A stretch of 54,806 bases of DNA, taken from Paludibacter sp. UBA6032 (lineage in GTDB: Bacteria > Bacteroidota > Bacteroidia > Bacteroidales > Paludibacteraceae). Under the pieces are notes generated by a model. It was not told where the DNA came from and did not search any database. It was given only the letters and a program-made list of their open reading frames with translations. Position 1 is the stretch's first letter, and the number at the start of each line of letters is the position of its first letter. Below, one piece after another: positions 7,362-16,615 of this stretch. The stretch covers positions 200,887-255,692 of the forward strand of contig DIZI01000022.1 in assembly GCA_002427885.1 (NCBI GenBank), given 5' to 3'. The position numbers and the translations under genes were made by a program.

Positions 7362-10118
7362 TTAAAACGTAAAATTATAAGTAAAAGTTGGGATTGGTCT
7401 TTCAATTATAAACATTTGATATAAGTTGAATGATTGATAAAATTGTGATTCCACCTGTGAGGATGACTTATAGAAAACCGAATATGGATTTTTTTGTCCA
7501 TAAAGATTGATGATCGAGAATGTCCAGCTTCCTTTCCATTTTTGTTTTAAACGCAACGTTTCATCAAATGTAATGGCAATGTCCAGACGATGATAGTCAG
7601 GCAGTCGGTATTTATTACGATCCGAATAATATACATATTGCAGACCATTATAATCATATTTTAACTCAGGTAATGTAATCGATTTTCCGGTATTGTAATT
7701 AAAAATACCGGCAAGTCTCCATCTTCTTGACAAATGCAATGTAGCATTAATCACCACATTATGAGGTTTATCAAATGAAGAAGGGTAATACCTGTTAGCA
7801 TTAATTTGATCCACGCTAAATGGACTTGTGGTATGCCGCATGGATCGGGAATAGGTATAACTGGCCCAGCCGGTGAGTTTTCCTGTATTTTTCTTAAGAA
7901 AAAACTCCGCACCATAATTATAACCCGATGCATTAAGTAAGTCGGTTTCCAATGAATTATTCAGTAGTATCTGTGCGCCATCTCTATATTCCACTATATT
8001 ATTCAGTTTCTTATAATATATTTCTACAGAAGCTTCGTAAGCATTTTTTTTGAAATTTCTGAAATAACCAAAAGCAAACTGATTGCAAACAAGTGGCGGT
8101 ACATTCGGACTGCTCAACTTATACACATCCGTTGGCGACATCAATGCGGTGTTGGAAATTAAATTAATAAACTGATTGATACGGTTATAACTTAATTTTA
8201 CTGAACTGACATCATCCAATGAGTAACGGAAGGAGAATCTTGGCTCCAGGCTATAATACCAATTAATTACTTTGTTATTGCCATAATTAAGTGTATCAAT
8301 AATATTTTCTGAAGTACGGGCTGCATTTTCCTTAAAAGAAAATACACTGTTTGGTCCAAGATAGGCATATTGTGTCAATCGTAAACCGAACTCGGTACTT
8401 ATTTTAGGTGAAAAATTAAAATTATCACTTATATAAGCTGCTGATTCCAATGCTTTTTCCTGATTGGTCGTTTGCGTTAACACATCCGACAACGAACCAA
8501 GTGGCGACATTATGCCCGGTTGAAGTTGGTACAAAATAGTGTTTAAGCCAAAATCTACCGTATGTTTCTCAGTTGGCAACCAGGTAAAATTAAGTTTCGC
8601 ATTATCATAATTTATTGAAGAACTAATTTTATAAGCTTCATTTGGTTTCAAAGTATCCGATTGACTGACATCGTTACGATAACGGCTAAGTCCAAATAGT
8701 AACGATGAATTAAATTTTTCATTAAACTTATGCGAGTACCTTATCGAAGCGAGCGTATTATCGTAGTGATAGGGTGAATTTATATTGAAGCTAAATATAT
8801 CGTTACTAAAATAGCCAAAAAGTGACAAGCTGTTTTTGGCATTAAATTTTATTGAAAGTAAGGTATTAATATCATAAAAACTTGCAGAACTTTTCTTTAA
8901 GTCTGCATCGGGTAGTGCATGCAATAACCAGTTAGAATAAGAAGTCCTCCCCCCTATCAAAAAATTAACTTTATTATTAAAAAGTGGTACTTCCAGATTC
9001 AGTCTTGAATTTAAAAGACCAATACCTCCCGTCACAGCAACTTTTTCTACATTATTTCCCAAACGAATATCCATAACCGATGAAGCTCTTTCACCATATT
9101 TAGCAGGAATACCCGCTTTTAGAAGCGATACACTGCTAACGCCATCTGAATTCAGGGCCGAATTGAGCCCGAACATATGTGATGAATTAAACAACGGCAC
9201 ATCTTCTACTAAGATCAGATTTTGATCAGAACTACCTCCCCGTACATAAAAACCGGTGCCAAACTCACCGGTCGATTGTACTCCGGGAAGTAAAGTAACA
9301 CTCTTAATAATATCTTTTTCGCCCAAAAACATAGGTAATTCTTTAATTACTTTAGCATTGAATTTAATCGTGCTCATTTGAGAGCTAATTACGTTAAGAT
9401 CCAGCGCTTTATCATATACAAAAACTTCCTTTAACTTAATCGTTTTTTCTGATAACTCAAAATCAACAATCCCATTTCCGTAAATTTTCACAAACCTGTT
9501 ATCTTCTTCAAAACCGGCATAATTAAGCCTTAGATCATATTCTCCGACAGGAATTGTCAATTTGTAATTTCCTTCCTTATCGGTATAAGTATTGACATTG
9601 AGTTTATCAATACTTATTTTGGCATTACGGAGTGGTTTACCTGTTCTGGCGTCCAGAATTTTCCCGGAAAGAGTTGCTCTGGTATATTTTCCAAAATCAC
9701 TTTCATCGCCAACTAAAAGTACTCCTCTACTGTTTTTTTTATTTGAATAATTGCGGACTTCTACCGGAACGAATACATAAGTAACAGGATTAACAATTAT
9801 ACATGATAACTGCGAAATGCGTTTCACTATTGTGAGACATTCATCCAAGGGTAATTGAGAGAGAGATTCTCTAAATCGCTTATTGGCAAACCACTCGGGT
9901 TTAAAAAACAAATAAATGTGGTTGGCTTGTTCAATTTTAGGGGCTAAGACTTCAAACGAGACCAATCCGGTAGTATCCCTGTTTAAAGTTTCATTTTGTT
10001 GAGCATTTATCAAAATGCCGATATGTTGAAATGATATTATAAAAAATATCAAAAGTATTTTCAGTTCGCTACTTTTCAAATCATTGGAAATTAAACGTTG
10101 TACCATAAAAAAGGACAA
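7362..10118 (-). CDS. TonB-dependent receptor with carboxypeptidase-like N-terminal domain
   Basis: A 918-residue outer-membrane active transporter. In order: signal sequence; an STN-like short domain (about residues 50-115); a carboxypeptidase-regulatory-like beta-sandwich (about 150-230, TLSGKILDARTGKPLRNAKI); the plug (about 250-350, with GFYVRGGSSDQNLILVED); and a 22-strand-type beta-barrel ending in FTYNFTF with a terminal aromatic. It is energised by TonB/ExbBD, encoded elsewhere. The substrate is unknown; the partner is DUF4249 rather than SusD, so a glycan is not implied. It is the first gene of a four-gene minus-strand operon. The ATG at 10106 (MVQRLI) is an alternative start. Confidence 0.92.
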   Translation of the reverse strand: MSFFMVQRLISNDLKSSELKILLIFFIISFQHIGILINAQQNETLNRDTTGLVSFEVLAPKIEQANHIYLFFKPEWFANKRFRESLSQLPLDECLTIVKRISQLSCIIVNPVTYVFVPVEVRNYSNKKNSRGVLLVGDESDFGKYTRATLSGKILDARTGKPLRNAKISIDKLNVNTYTDKEGNYKLTIPVGEYDLRLNYAGFEEDNRFVKIYGNGIVDFELSEKTIKLKEVFVYDKALDLNVISSQMSTIKFNAKVIKELPMFLGEKDIIKSVTLLPGVQSTGEFGTGFYVRGGSSDQNLILVEDVPLFNSSHMFGLNSALNSDGVSSVSLLKAGIPAKYGERASSVMDIRLGNNVEKVAVTGGIGLLNSRLNLEVPLFNNKVNFLIGGRTSYSNWLLHALPDADLKKSSASFYDINTLLSIKFNAKNSLSLFGYFSNDIFSFNINSPYHYDNTLASIRYSHKFNEKFNSSLLFGLSRYRNDVSQSDTLKPNEAYKISSSINYDNAKLNFTWLPTEKHTVDFGLNTILYQLQPGIMSPLGSLSDVLTQTTNQEKALESAAYISDNFNFSPKISTEFGLRLTQYAYLGPNSVFSFKENAARTSENIIDTLNYGNNKVINWYYSLEPRFSFRYSLDDVSSVKLSYNRINQFINLISNTALMSPTDVYKLSSPNVPPLVCNQFAFGYFRNFKKNAYEASVEIYYKKLNNIVEYRDGAQILLNNSLETDLLNASGYNYGAEFFLKKNTGKLTGWASYTYSRSMRHTTSPFSVDQINANRYYPSSFDKPHNVVINATLHLSRRWRLAGIFNYNTGKSITLPELKYDYNGLQYVYYSDRNKYRLPDYHRLDIAITFDETLRLKQKWKGSWTFSIINLYGQKNPYSVFYKSSSQVESQFYQSFNLYQMFIIERPIPTFTYNFTF

Positions 10119-10148
10119 AAAAACTACATTTTTTCATTTTATGAAGCA

Positions 10149-10156
10149 CAAATTTA
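10149..10156 (-). promoter_or_regulatory. Possible -7 element (TAAATTTG) for the TonB-receptor operon
   Basis: TAAATTTG on the minus strand, 31 bases before the receptor start, fits TAnnTTTG. No good -33 box is visible, so this is tentative. Confidence 0.35.
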
Positions 10157-10300
10157 ACTGAAACTAGGTTGAGATATCGCATATACCTCATTTTATTAAT
10201 ATTATTTACATATTTATGTATTCGACTATACGTTTTAATTAAACTGAACGTCGAAATAATCCGGGAAATGGAAAATTTCAACGCAGATATCATACAGCAA

Positions 10301-10327
10301 AACGGACTCACCAAAAGGCAAGTCCGT
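10301..10327. terminator. Rho-independent terminator downstream of mutB; copy 2 of the 27-base repeat
   Basis: The arms ACGGACT and AGTCCGT form a 7-bp stem with an internal CC/GG pair around AAAA. A/T runs flank it on both sides, so it can work in either direction. It serves the methylmalonyl-CoA mutase operon, which ends 52 bases away on the minus strand. The same sequence recurs with two mismatches at 3618-3644. Confidence 0.75.
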
Positions 10328-10378
10328 TTTAATAATTATCTTTCTAATTCTCCAAATAGCTCAAAACCGCTGAAGGGA

Positions 10379-12505
10379 TTAGTCTTCCAACAAAATCTCC
10401 AAAATAGTACAAGCTGCTTTCGCAACAGGACTACCTGGACCAAAGATGGCAGCAACACCGGCTTTATAAAGATAATCGTAGTCTTGTGCCGGAATAACTC
10501 CACCTGCAATTACAATGATATCTTCACGACCCAGTTTTTTCAATTCTTCCATTACCTGTGGAATCAACGTTTTGTGACCGGCTGCTAAAGAAGATACACC
10601 TAACACATGTACGTCATTTTCCACCGCTTGTTTAGCCGCTTCCGCCGGAGTCTGGAACAATGGTCCCATATCTACGTCGAAACCACAGTCTGCATAACCT
10701 GTAGCGACAACTTTCGCACCACGGTCGTGTCCATCCTGACCCATTTTGGCAATCATGATACGGGGACGACGACCTTCTTTTTTAGCAAATTTTTCTGTCA
10801 ACTCACAAGCTTTAATAAAGCTTGCATCGTTTTTAGTTTCTGATGAATACACGCCTGAGATTGTTCTAATGGTTGCTTTATAACGACCTGCAACTGCTTC
10901 GCAGGCATCTGATATTTCACCCAATGAAGCACGCAAACGAGCGGCTTCAACGGCAAGTTCGAGCAGGTTACCGTTTCCGGTTTTAGCACATTCGGTAATA
11001 GCAGCCAATGCTTTTTGAACATCGGCTTCGTTGCGGTTGGCACGTAATTGTTTCAACCGTTCAATTTGTTGGATACGAACCGCCGTGTTGTCCACTTCCA
11101 AAATATCAATCGGATCTTCTTTTTCCAAACGATATTGATTTACACCAACAATAATTTGATTACCCGAGTCAATACGTGCCTGAGTACGGGCAGCTGCTTC
11201 TTCGATCCGCATTTTTGGAATTCCGGTTTCAATAGCTGCAGCCATACCACCCAGTTTCTCCACTTCTTCGATTAATGCCCAGGCCTTTTCAGCCAGATCA
11301 TTAGTCAAGGATTCTACATAATAGGAACCAGCCCATGGATCTACTTCACGACAAATATCAGTTTCCTGTTGGATATAAATCTGTGTATTACGTGCGATAC
11401 GGGCAGAAAAATCGGTTGGCAACGCGATTGCTTCATCCAACGCATTGGTGTGAAGCGATTGTGTATGACCAAGAGCCGCAGCCATAGCTTCAACACATGT
11501 ACGGCCAATATTGTTGAAAGGATCTTGTTCTGTCAGCGACCAACCAGAAGTTTGCGAGTGGGTACGCAATGCCAACGATTTTGGATTTTTAGGATTAAAC
11601 TGCTTTACAATTTTTGCCCACAACATACGTGCAGCACGCATTTTGGCAATTTCCATAAAATGATTCATCCCAATGGCCCAGAAAAATGACAAACGTGGAG
11701 CGAACGAGTCGATATCCATACCGGCATTTACTCCTGCCCGAAGATATTCCAAACCATCGGCCAAGGTATAAGCCAACTCAATATCGGCAGTTGCACCTGC
11801 TTCCTGCATGTGATAACCTGAGATTGAAATAGAGTTAAACTTAGGCATTTTTTTCGATGTAAATTCGAAAATATCAGCAATAATTTTCATGGAGAATTTA
11901 GGGGGATAAATATAGGTATTACGCACCATAAATTCTTTCAAAATATCATTTTGTATCGTTCCGGCCATTTCTTCCAGTTTAGCACCCTGCTCCAATCCGG
12001 CATTGATATAAAATGCAAGGATTGGTAGTACAGCACCGTTCATGGTCATGGAAACAGACATTTTATTCAATGGAATACCATCGAACAACACTTTCATATC
12101 TTCAACCGAGCAGATTGATACACCCGCTTTACCAACATCACCCACCACACGTTCATGATCGGCATCGTAACCACGGTGCGTAGGTAAATCGAAAGCAACC
12201 GACAAACCTTTTTGTCCGGCAGCAAGGTTACGAAGATAAAATGCATTCGATTCTTCAGCCGTTGAGAATCCTGCATATTGACGGATTGTCCAGGGTTGCA
12301 TGGCATACATTACCGAATAAGGTCCACGCAAGTAGGGTGGAAGTCCGGCAGCATAATTCAAATGTCCCATTCCTTCCAAATCATCTTTGGTATAAAATGG
12401 TTTTACAGGAATCAACTCAGGTGTCAACCACGTACTTTCAGTCTGAGGAGCAACTTTATCAGTTGCTATGTTTTTAATATCAATATTTTTGAAATTTGGT
12501 CTCAT
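10379..12505 (-). CDS. mutB: Methylmalonyl-CoA mutase large (alpha) subunit
   Basis: Adenosylcobalamin-dependent isomerisation of (R)-methylmalonyl-CoA and succinyl-CoA, used for propionate formation or assimilation. The substrate-binding TIM barrel shows RQYAGFSTAEESNAFY near the N-terminus. The B12-binding domain is intact, with the lower-ligand motif DGHDRG (Asp591, His593) near the C-terminus. At 708 residues it is full length. It follows the small subunit with a two-base gap, as in other Bacteroidota and propionibacteria, giving an alpha-beta heterodimer. A terminator lies downstream. MeaB-type chaperone and epimerase genes are not in this window. Confidence 0.96.
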   Translation of the reverse strand: MRPNFKNIDIKNIATDKVAPQTESTWLTPELIPVKPFYTKDDLEGMGHLNYAAGLPPYLRGPYSVMYAMQPWTIRQYAGFSTAEESNAFYLRNLAAGQKGLSVAFDLPTHRGYDADHERVVGDVGKAGVSICSVEDMKVLFDGIPLNKMSVSMTMNGAVLPILAFYINAGLEQGAKLEEMAGTIQNDILKEFMVRNTYIYPPKFSMKIIADIFEFTSKKMPKFNSISISGYHMQEAGATADIELAYTLADGLEYLRAGVNAGMDIDSFAPRLSFFWAIGMNHFMEIAKMRAARMLWAKIVKQFNPKNPKSLALRTHSQTSGWSLTEQDPFNNIGRTCVEAMAAALGHTQSLHTNALDEAIALPTDFSARIARNTQIYIQQETDICREVDPWAGSYYVESLTNDLAEKAWALIEEVEKLGGMAAAIETGIPKMRIEEAAARTQARIDSGNQIIVGVNQYRLEKEDPIDILEVDNTAVRIQQIERLKQLRANRNEADVQKALAAITECAKTGNGNLLELAVEAARLRASLGEISDACEAVAGRYKATIRTISGVYSSETKNDASFIKACELTEKFAKKEGRRPRIMIAKMGQDGHDRGAKVVATGYADCGFDVDMGPLFQTPAEAAKQAVENDVHVLGVSSLAAGHKTLIPQVMEELKKLGREDIIVIAGGVIPAQDYDYLYKAGVAAIFGPGSPVAKAACTILEILLED

Positions 12506-12507
12506 GC

Positions 12508-14403
12508 TTAGCTAATTTTTAATAATGAATTGAAGTTTTTCAACGAATCCAATACATTGGTTTTTACACTTATAAAATGTTCAATTCCAACAGCTTTTAA
12601 TTCTTCCATATTAGCTGGAGCACCGGCAACTACAAATAGTGCTTTTCCTTTTGCCAGTCCATAAGCTTCAGGAGCTAATTCTGTATATTCATCGTCGCTG
12701 GAACAAAGAACAATAATGTCGGCATTTGCTTCCAAAGCTGCTTTAACACCTTCTTCAACTGTTTTGAAACCAAGATTGTCAACAACTTCATAACCGGCAC
12801 AAGCAAAGAAATTGCAGGAGAATTGTGCACGAGCAAGGCGCATAGCCAGATTACCAATTGTCAGCATAAATGCTTTCGGACGTATAGCTGCACTTTCAGT
12901 AGCAAAACGCAATACTTCAAATTCAGAAGCGCCACGAACCGGCAAAAGTTTTTCAGTTCCGCTATGATTACAACCGCAATCGGCTTCATCTGTTTTTTCT
13001 ACTTTTGCAGCAGCCGTTTCACTAAAGTTAGGAAACTGATTGGTTCCAAGCAACACTTCGCGGCGGCTCGAAACAGATTTCAGTCGTGCAGCTGCAGTTG
13101 CTTTTATAGCTTGTTGAACCGATCCGGAAGATATAGCAGCAAAGAAACCACCCTTATCTTCCACTTCGAGAAATAATTTCCATGCCTGGGCGGCAATTTC
13201 GCTGGTCAATGTTTCGATATAATACGAACCGGCAGCAGGGTCGGAAACTTTATCGAAATGACATTCTTCTTTTAAGAGTAATTGTTGATTACGGGCGATA
13301 CGTTCCGAGAAATCGTCGGTTGCTTTGTAAATAGAATCGTAACCCAATACGGTAAGTGAATTTACACCACCCAACGTTGCACTCATAGCTTCAGTTTGCG
13401 TACGAAGCATATTTACGTTTGCATCAAAAACTGTTTTATTGAATGTAGAGGTTTCGGCATGAGCACGCATTTTAGCGGCACATTTACAGATTCCGTTTTC
13501 AGTACTTTTACAATCGTCTTTCTTGCAAATGGGTTGATAAGCATCAACTACCATAGCCCACAATAAGCGGGCCGCACGAAATTTGGCTATTTCCATAAAA
13601 TAATTGCCACCCACTCCAAAATTAAATTTAATTTTTTTAGCGGCTAAGGATGTATCAACACCCGCTTCAACCAGCAATGAAAGATATTCGTTACCCCATG
13701 CCAGTGAATAACCCAATTCCTGAACAATAAATGCCCCGGCATTGCTCAAAGTGGTTGCATTAACACCAATAACACGATAAAAAGGCAACCCGGCTGCAGC
13801 CAAAACTATTGCTTTAGCTTTTTCAGTAATCTCTTCTTTTGACAATTCTTTTCCTGCCAACAACATGCGGTTCATTGGGTCAAAATTGACAGAACCATGC
13901 AATTTAGTTACATCATAATTTTGCGTTTTAAAATAACCGGTCAAAATAGTTAGCAGATCAGCAGCCCTGCTTACACAAATACTGAAATTCAACTCTACAG
14001 AATCAGCCACTATGCTTTTAAGTAAAGTTGCAATGTAGTCTGCACTTAAATCGGCTTTTTTCAATTTAAATCCAAGCGATGTCGCACCTTTGCAAAGCAC
14101 TTCCAATGCTTTTGCATTAGCATCTTTTGCATTTTCAACGTCGATGTCCTGACGAACCAGCCACTCGTTTCCCGGTTTTGTTCCCCGTACATAAGGAAAA
14201 GCACCCGGAGCTGAGTCTTTTGTTTTTAAAGTAGCTATATCCTCAGCCCGGTAAAAAGGTTTCACATTAAAACCTTCGTTGGTTTTCCAAACGAGCCTTT
14301 TGTTGAAGTCGGCTCCTTTTAGATCCGCTGTGATTTTTTCCATCCATTTTTCTGTTGAAACAGGTGGAAAATCAGCCAATAAATTCATTTTTTTTTCTGT
14401 CAT
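12508..14403 (-). CDS. mutA: Methylmalonyl-CoA mutase small (beta) subunit
   Basis: The non-catalytic partner of the large subunit. It keeps the barrel fold (AETSTFNKTVFDANVNMLRT, DPAAGSYYIETLT) and a B12-like flavodoxin fold at the C-terminus, but lacks the DxHxxG cobalamin ligand motif, as expected for the small subunit. At 631 residues the length is normal. An extra cysteine-rich segment occurs at residues 293-308 (four Cys) with a second Cys pair at 476 and 478; I cannot say whether these bind metal. The start could also be the internal ATG five codons later (MNLLADFPPV). It is the first gene of the mutA-mutB operon. Confidence 0.93.
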   Translation of the reverse strand: MTEKKMNLLADFPPVSTEKWMEKITADLKGADFNKRLVWKTNEGFNVKPFYRAEDIATLKTKDSAPGAFPYVRGTKPGNEWLVRQDIDVENAKDANAKALEVLCKGATSLGFKLKKADLSADYIATLLKSIVADSVELNFSICVSRAADLLTILTGYFKTQNYDVTKLHGSVNFDPMNRMLLAGKELSKEEITEKAKAIVLAAAGLPFYRVIGVNATTLSNAGAFIVQELGYSLAWGNEYLSLLVEAGVDTSLAAKKIKFNFGVGGNYFMEIAKFRAARLLWAMVVDAYQPICKKDDCKSTENGICKCAAKMRAHAETSTFNKTVFDANVNMLRTQTEAMSATLGGVNSLTVLGYDSIYKATDDFSERIARNQQLLLKEECHFDKVSDPAAGSYYIETLTSEIAAQAWKLFLEVEDKGGFFAAISSGSVQQAIKATAAARLKSVSSRREVLLGTNQFPNFSETAAAKVEKTDEADCGCNHSGTEKLLPVRGASEFEVLRFATESAAIRPKAFMLTIGNLAMRLARAQFSCNFFACAGYEVVDNLGFKTVEEGVKAALEANADIIVLCSSDDEYTELAPEAYGLAKGKALFVVAGAPANMEELKAVGIEHFISVKTNVLDSLKNFNSLLKIS

Positions 14404-14438
14404 AATATATTTTGGTTTTCGAATTTTCTAAGCGGGTA

Positions 14439-14467
14439 CAAAATTACTACTTTATGTTGAGTTACAA
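14439..14467 (-). promoter_or_regulatory. Predicted promoter of mutA-mutB
   Basis: On the minus strand TTG (14465-14467), then 18 bases, then TAATTTTG (14439-14446) fits the Bacteroidota -33/-7 pattern. The -7 box is 36 bases before the mutA start. Confidence 0.5.
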
Positions 14468-14665
14468 GAATTTTTCTTAATGAATTAAAGAAAAAAAGTG
14501 GTAATTGAAATTTCAGTTCGCAAGATAGAAGAATATTAACTGAATTATTTATTTTCATTCAATTAAATCAACTGAAAAATTTTAAAAAAATCAGGTATTC
14601 AAATAGTTATTAAATTGATCAATAAATATTCTTTTATTTTTAGTTAATAGTTACAAAATATATTA

Positions 14666-14673
14666 TATCTTTG
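14666..14673 (+). promoter_or_regulatory. Predicted -7 element (TATCTTTG) for the DUF5362 gene
   Basis: TATCTTTG is the most frequent form of the Bacteroidota -7 box. It lies 43 bases before the ATG at 14716 and rules out the upstream TTG as a start codon, because that TTG is part of the box. Confidence 0.6.
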
Positions 14674-14715
14674 TATACGAAACTATCACAAGAATCAATA
14701 ACTAAGAATAATATT

Positions 14716-15192
14716 ATGGAAAACGAAATGACAAACGCGGATATCGAAATGGAAACAAAACTCTCTATTACAACAGAAGGTGGAAATTATTTAAAAGTAG
14801 CCTCAGGTTGGGCCTCATTTTTAGCTGTTTTGGGCTTTATCGGAACAGGTTTTATTGTATTAGCAGCTCTTTTAATAATGGTCATGTCCCCATTGATTGG
14901 CTCGTTGTCTAAATTTGGAGGAACTTTCGGTTTTCCGATGATTTTAGTAGGAGTTATTTATTTACTATTAGGAGTTGTTTATTTTTTTCCGGCCTATTAT
15001 CTTTATAATTTTGCAAATAAAATAAAAATAGCTTTAATCAATAATAATCAGAAGATATTGGACGAAAGTTTGAAGAATTTGAAGAAAATGTTTAAATATA
15101 TCGGAATAATGAGTATTGTACTTATCTCTTTATACCTGATTATGATTCCCGTAATGATTTTTATAGGTTTTTCAAAAATATGGGGACTTTAG
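14716..15192 (+). CDS. DUF5362-like membrane protein
   Basis: A 158-residue integral membrane protein. Three to four hydrophobic segments are seen: VASGWASFLAVLGFIGTG; MILVGVIYLLLGVVYFFP, followed by AYYLYNFANKIKIAL; and a C-terminal pair from IGIMSIVLISLYLIMIPVMI. The order helix, loop, YYLYNFANK, then an amphipathic stretch (LINNNQKILDESLKNLKKMFK) matches the DUF5362 pattern I remember from Bacteroidota. Function is unknown. The gene stands alone, transcribed from its own promoter and divergent from mutA. Confidence 0.7.
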   Translation: MENEMTNADIEMETKLSITTEGGNYLKVASGWASFLAVLGFIGTGFIVLAALLIMVMSPLIGSLSKFGGTFGFPMILVGVIYLLLGVVYFFPAYYLYNFANKIKIALINNNQKILDESLKNLKKMFKYIGIMSIVLISLYLIMIPVMIFIGFSKIWGL

Positions 15193-15229
15193 CTAATTTA
15201 TAGTTTCAATTTGTCAAAAATCATCCTCT

Positions 15230-15265
15230 TTTTAAGCAGAATCGGACCATTTAATCCGCTTAAAA
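15230..15265. terminator. Weak hairpin, possible terminator after the DUF5362 gene
   Basis: The arms TTTTAAGC and GCTTAAAA are separated by 20 bases containing a possible CGGA/TCCG inner stem. It lies 37 bases after the stop codon. No long U tract follows, so the call is weak. Confidence 0.3.
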
Positions 15266-15445
15266 TTAAGAACGATTGAAAACACAAAGTACAAATTAGG
15301 AATAAAAGACTTTAATTATTAAGATCCTAATGAACATTTAGCTGTATTTTTGCCTTTTCTTAAAATATTGTCTTGAACAAATGATATGAAGTTTATTATT
15401 AGTTATTATTAAGTATTATTTCCCGATTAAAAAAAATTATTTCTA

Positions 15446-15796
15446 ATGTTGATGTTCCAAAACGGTCTGCTTGCTACATTTATCCCTGAGATTCTTATGG
15501 TGGTTGGCTATCTTTTTTGCCTGTTTGCACCCAAAATAAACACAGAACCATCAACTCCCGAATTAAATTTCACTATCACAACACAGATTTCTTCAACTCA
15601 ACAGGTTCAGCAAAACACCTTTATTACAACCGGTTACGATTTTAAGTCTGAAGATTTTAATTTTTCAGAATTGCAAAATTCACCTGCTATAAACTCTGTG
15701 AGAGTAAAAAAAACATTTGAACTATATTTATTTAAGCTTTCGGATGGTTTAACCTATGAGCAATTTTCACGTCCACCTCCTTTTCGTTTTTGCTAA
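15446..15796 (+). CDS. Small membrane protein of unknown function
   Basis: A 116-residue protein with one hydrophobic segment near the N-terminus (ILMVVGYLFCLFAP) and a polar, Ser/Thr/Gln-rich remainder that ends SRPPPFRFC. Short Bacteroidota proteins with a single membrane helix and a C-terminal RPPP-Cys tail often precede genes for envelope or metal-response proteins, but I know of no assigned function. A TATTTTTG promoter-like box lies about 95 bases upstream. It is followed 88 bases later by an outer-membrane beta-barrel gene that has its own promoter-like box. An alternative start two codons downstream is possible. Confidence 0.6.
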   Translation: MLMFQNGLLATFIPEILMVVGYLFCLFAPKINTEPSTPELNFTITTQISSTQQVQQNTFITTGYDFKSEDFNFSELQNSPAINSVRVKKTFELYLFKLSDGLTYEQFSRPPPFRFC

Positions 15797-15850
15797 GTAT
15801 TATTTTTTTATGATTTCCGATAAAAAATATCTATCTGAAATTTTTACATA

Positions 15851-15858
15851 TACATTTG
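15851..15858 (+). promoter_or_regulatory. Predicted -7 element (TACATTTG)
   Basis: TACATTTG lies 34 bases before the ATG of the outer-membrane protein gene and fits TAnnTTTG. No clear -33 box is present. Confidence 0.45.
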
Positions 15859-15884
15859 TAAAACAATAATTTATTAAAATTCAT

Positions 15885-16535
15885 ATGAAGAAAATTATTT
15901 TTCTTTCAATTATAATCTTACTGTGTTCGTTAAGTTGGACAAGCGTTTTGGCTCAAAAAGATTCGACCATACGCAGGGTTCCGCATCAAATTAGCGTGGA
16001 ATTCGGATACAGGTATTCCTTTTATCCAAACACCGAATTAGTAAATGATGGTACATATGCTTTGCTGGATGCAAGTGGAAAAGTTCTTCCCTATCAGGCA
16101 AACATGGCCACGAACGGAGTTGGAATTTTGGCGGATTACGGCTGGCAATTGAGTGGATTGAACGGTAAAAAACCGGCTATTTATCTGACGATTCCAATGG
16201 GTTATAGCATTTTACTTCCTGACAATCCAAGTTCAAAACGGGTTTCAATGCTTAATTATGGCTGGACCATCCGCCATGAACTTGCCACAAAAGATAAAAA
16301 AATTATACCTTTCGTCGGTTATGGATTATTTTTGAATAATCTGAGTGTTGAAGGTGTTCCCGGCTCCGTTTCCGGTCATCAAACTCAATTTGAAGGAGGA
16401 TTAAATTTTAAAACCATTACTAAATTAAATTATTTTGTCAAGTTACAAGCCAGTTATTCTTCGTATCCAAAACTTGGATTGAAAAATTCATTGCATTTTA
16501 TGTATTTAGATTTAAGAGCAGGAGTACGTTTTTAG
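15885..16535 (+). CDS. Outer-membrane beta-barrel protein
   Basis: A 216-residue protein with a signal peptide ending in VLAQ, then alternating amphipathic strands (QISVEFGYRYSF, YLTIPMGYSILL, FVGYGLFLN, FVKLQASYSS) and a C-terminal strand ending in aromatic Phe (LDLRAGVRF), as needed for BAM recognition. This fits an 8-stranded porin-like or OmpA-like barrel without a peptidoglycan-binding domain. No closer assignment is possible. A strong bidirectional terminator follows and separates it from the convergent SecD-like gene. Confidence 0.75.
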   Translation: MKKIIFLSIIILLCSLSWTSVLAQKDSTIRRVPHQISVEFGYRYSFYPNTELVNDGTYALLDASGKVLPYQANMATNGVGILADYGWQLSGLNGKKPAIYLTIPMGYSILLPDNPSSKRVSMLNYGWTIRHELATKDKKIIPFVGYGLFLNNLSVEGVPGSVSGHQTQFEGGLNFKTITKLNYFVKLQASYSSYPKLGLKNSLHFMYLDLRAGVRF

Positions 16536-16571
16536 TATTGATTTTATGACAATTAAAATTTAGATCAATAA

Positions 16572-16601
16572 AATAAGGCTGTAAAAAATTACAGCCTTAT
16601 T
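16572..16601. terminator. Bidirectional rho-independent terminator
   Basis: The perfect 13-bp stem AATAAGGCTGTAA / TTACAGCCTTATT with an AAAA loop lies between two convergent genes and serves both. Confidence 0.85.
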
Positions 16602-16615
16602 AATTTATACAAAGC

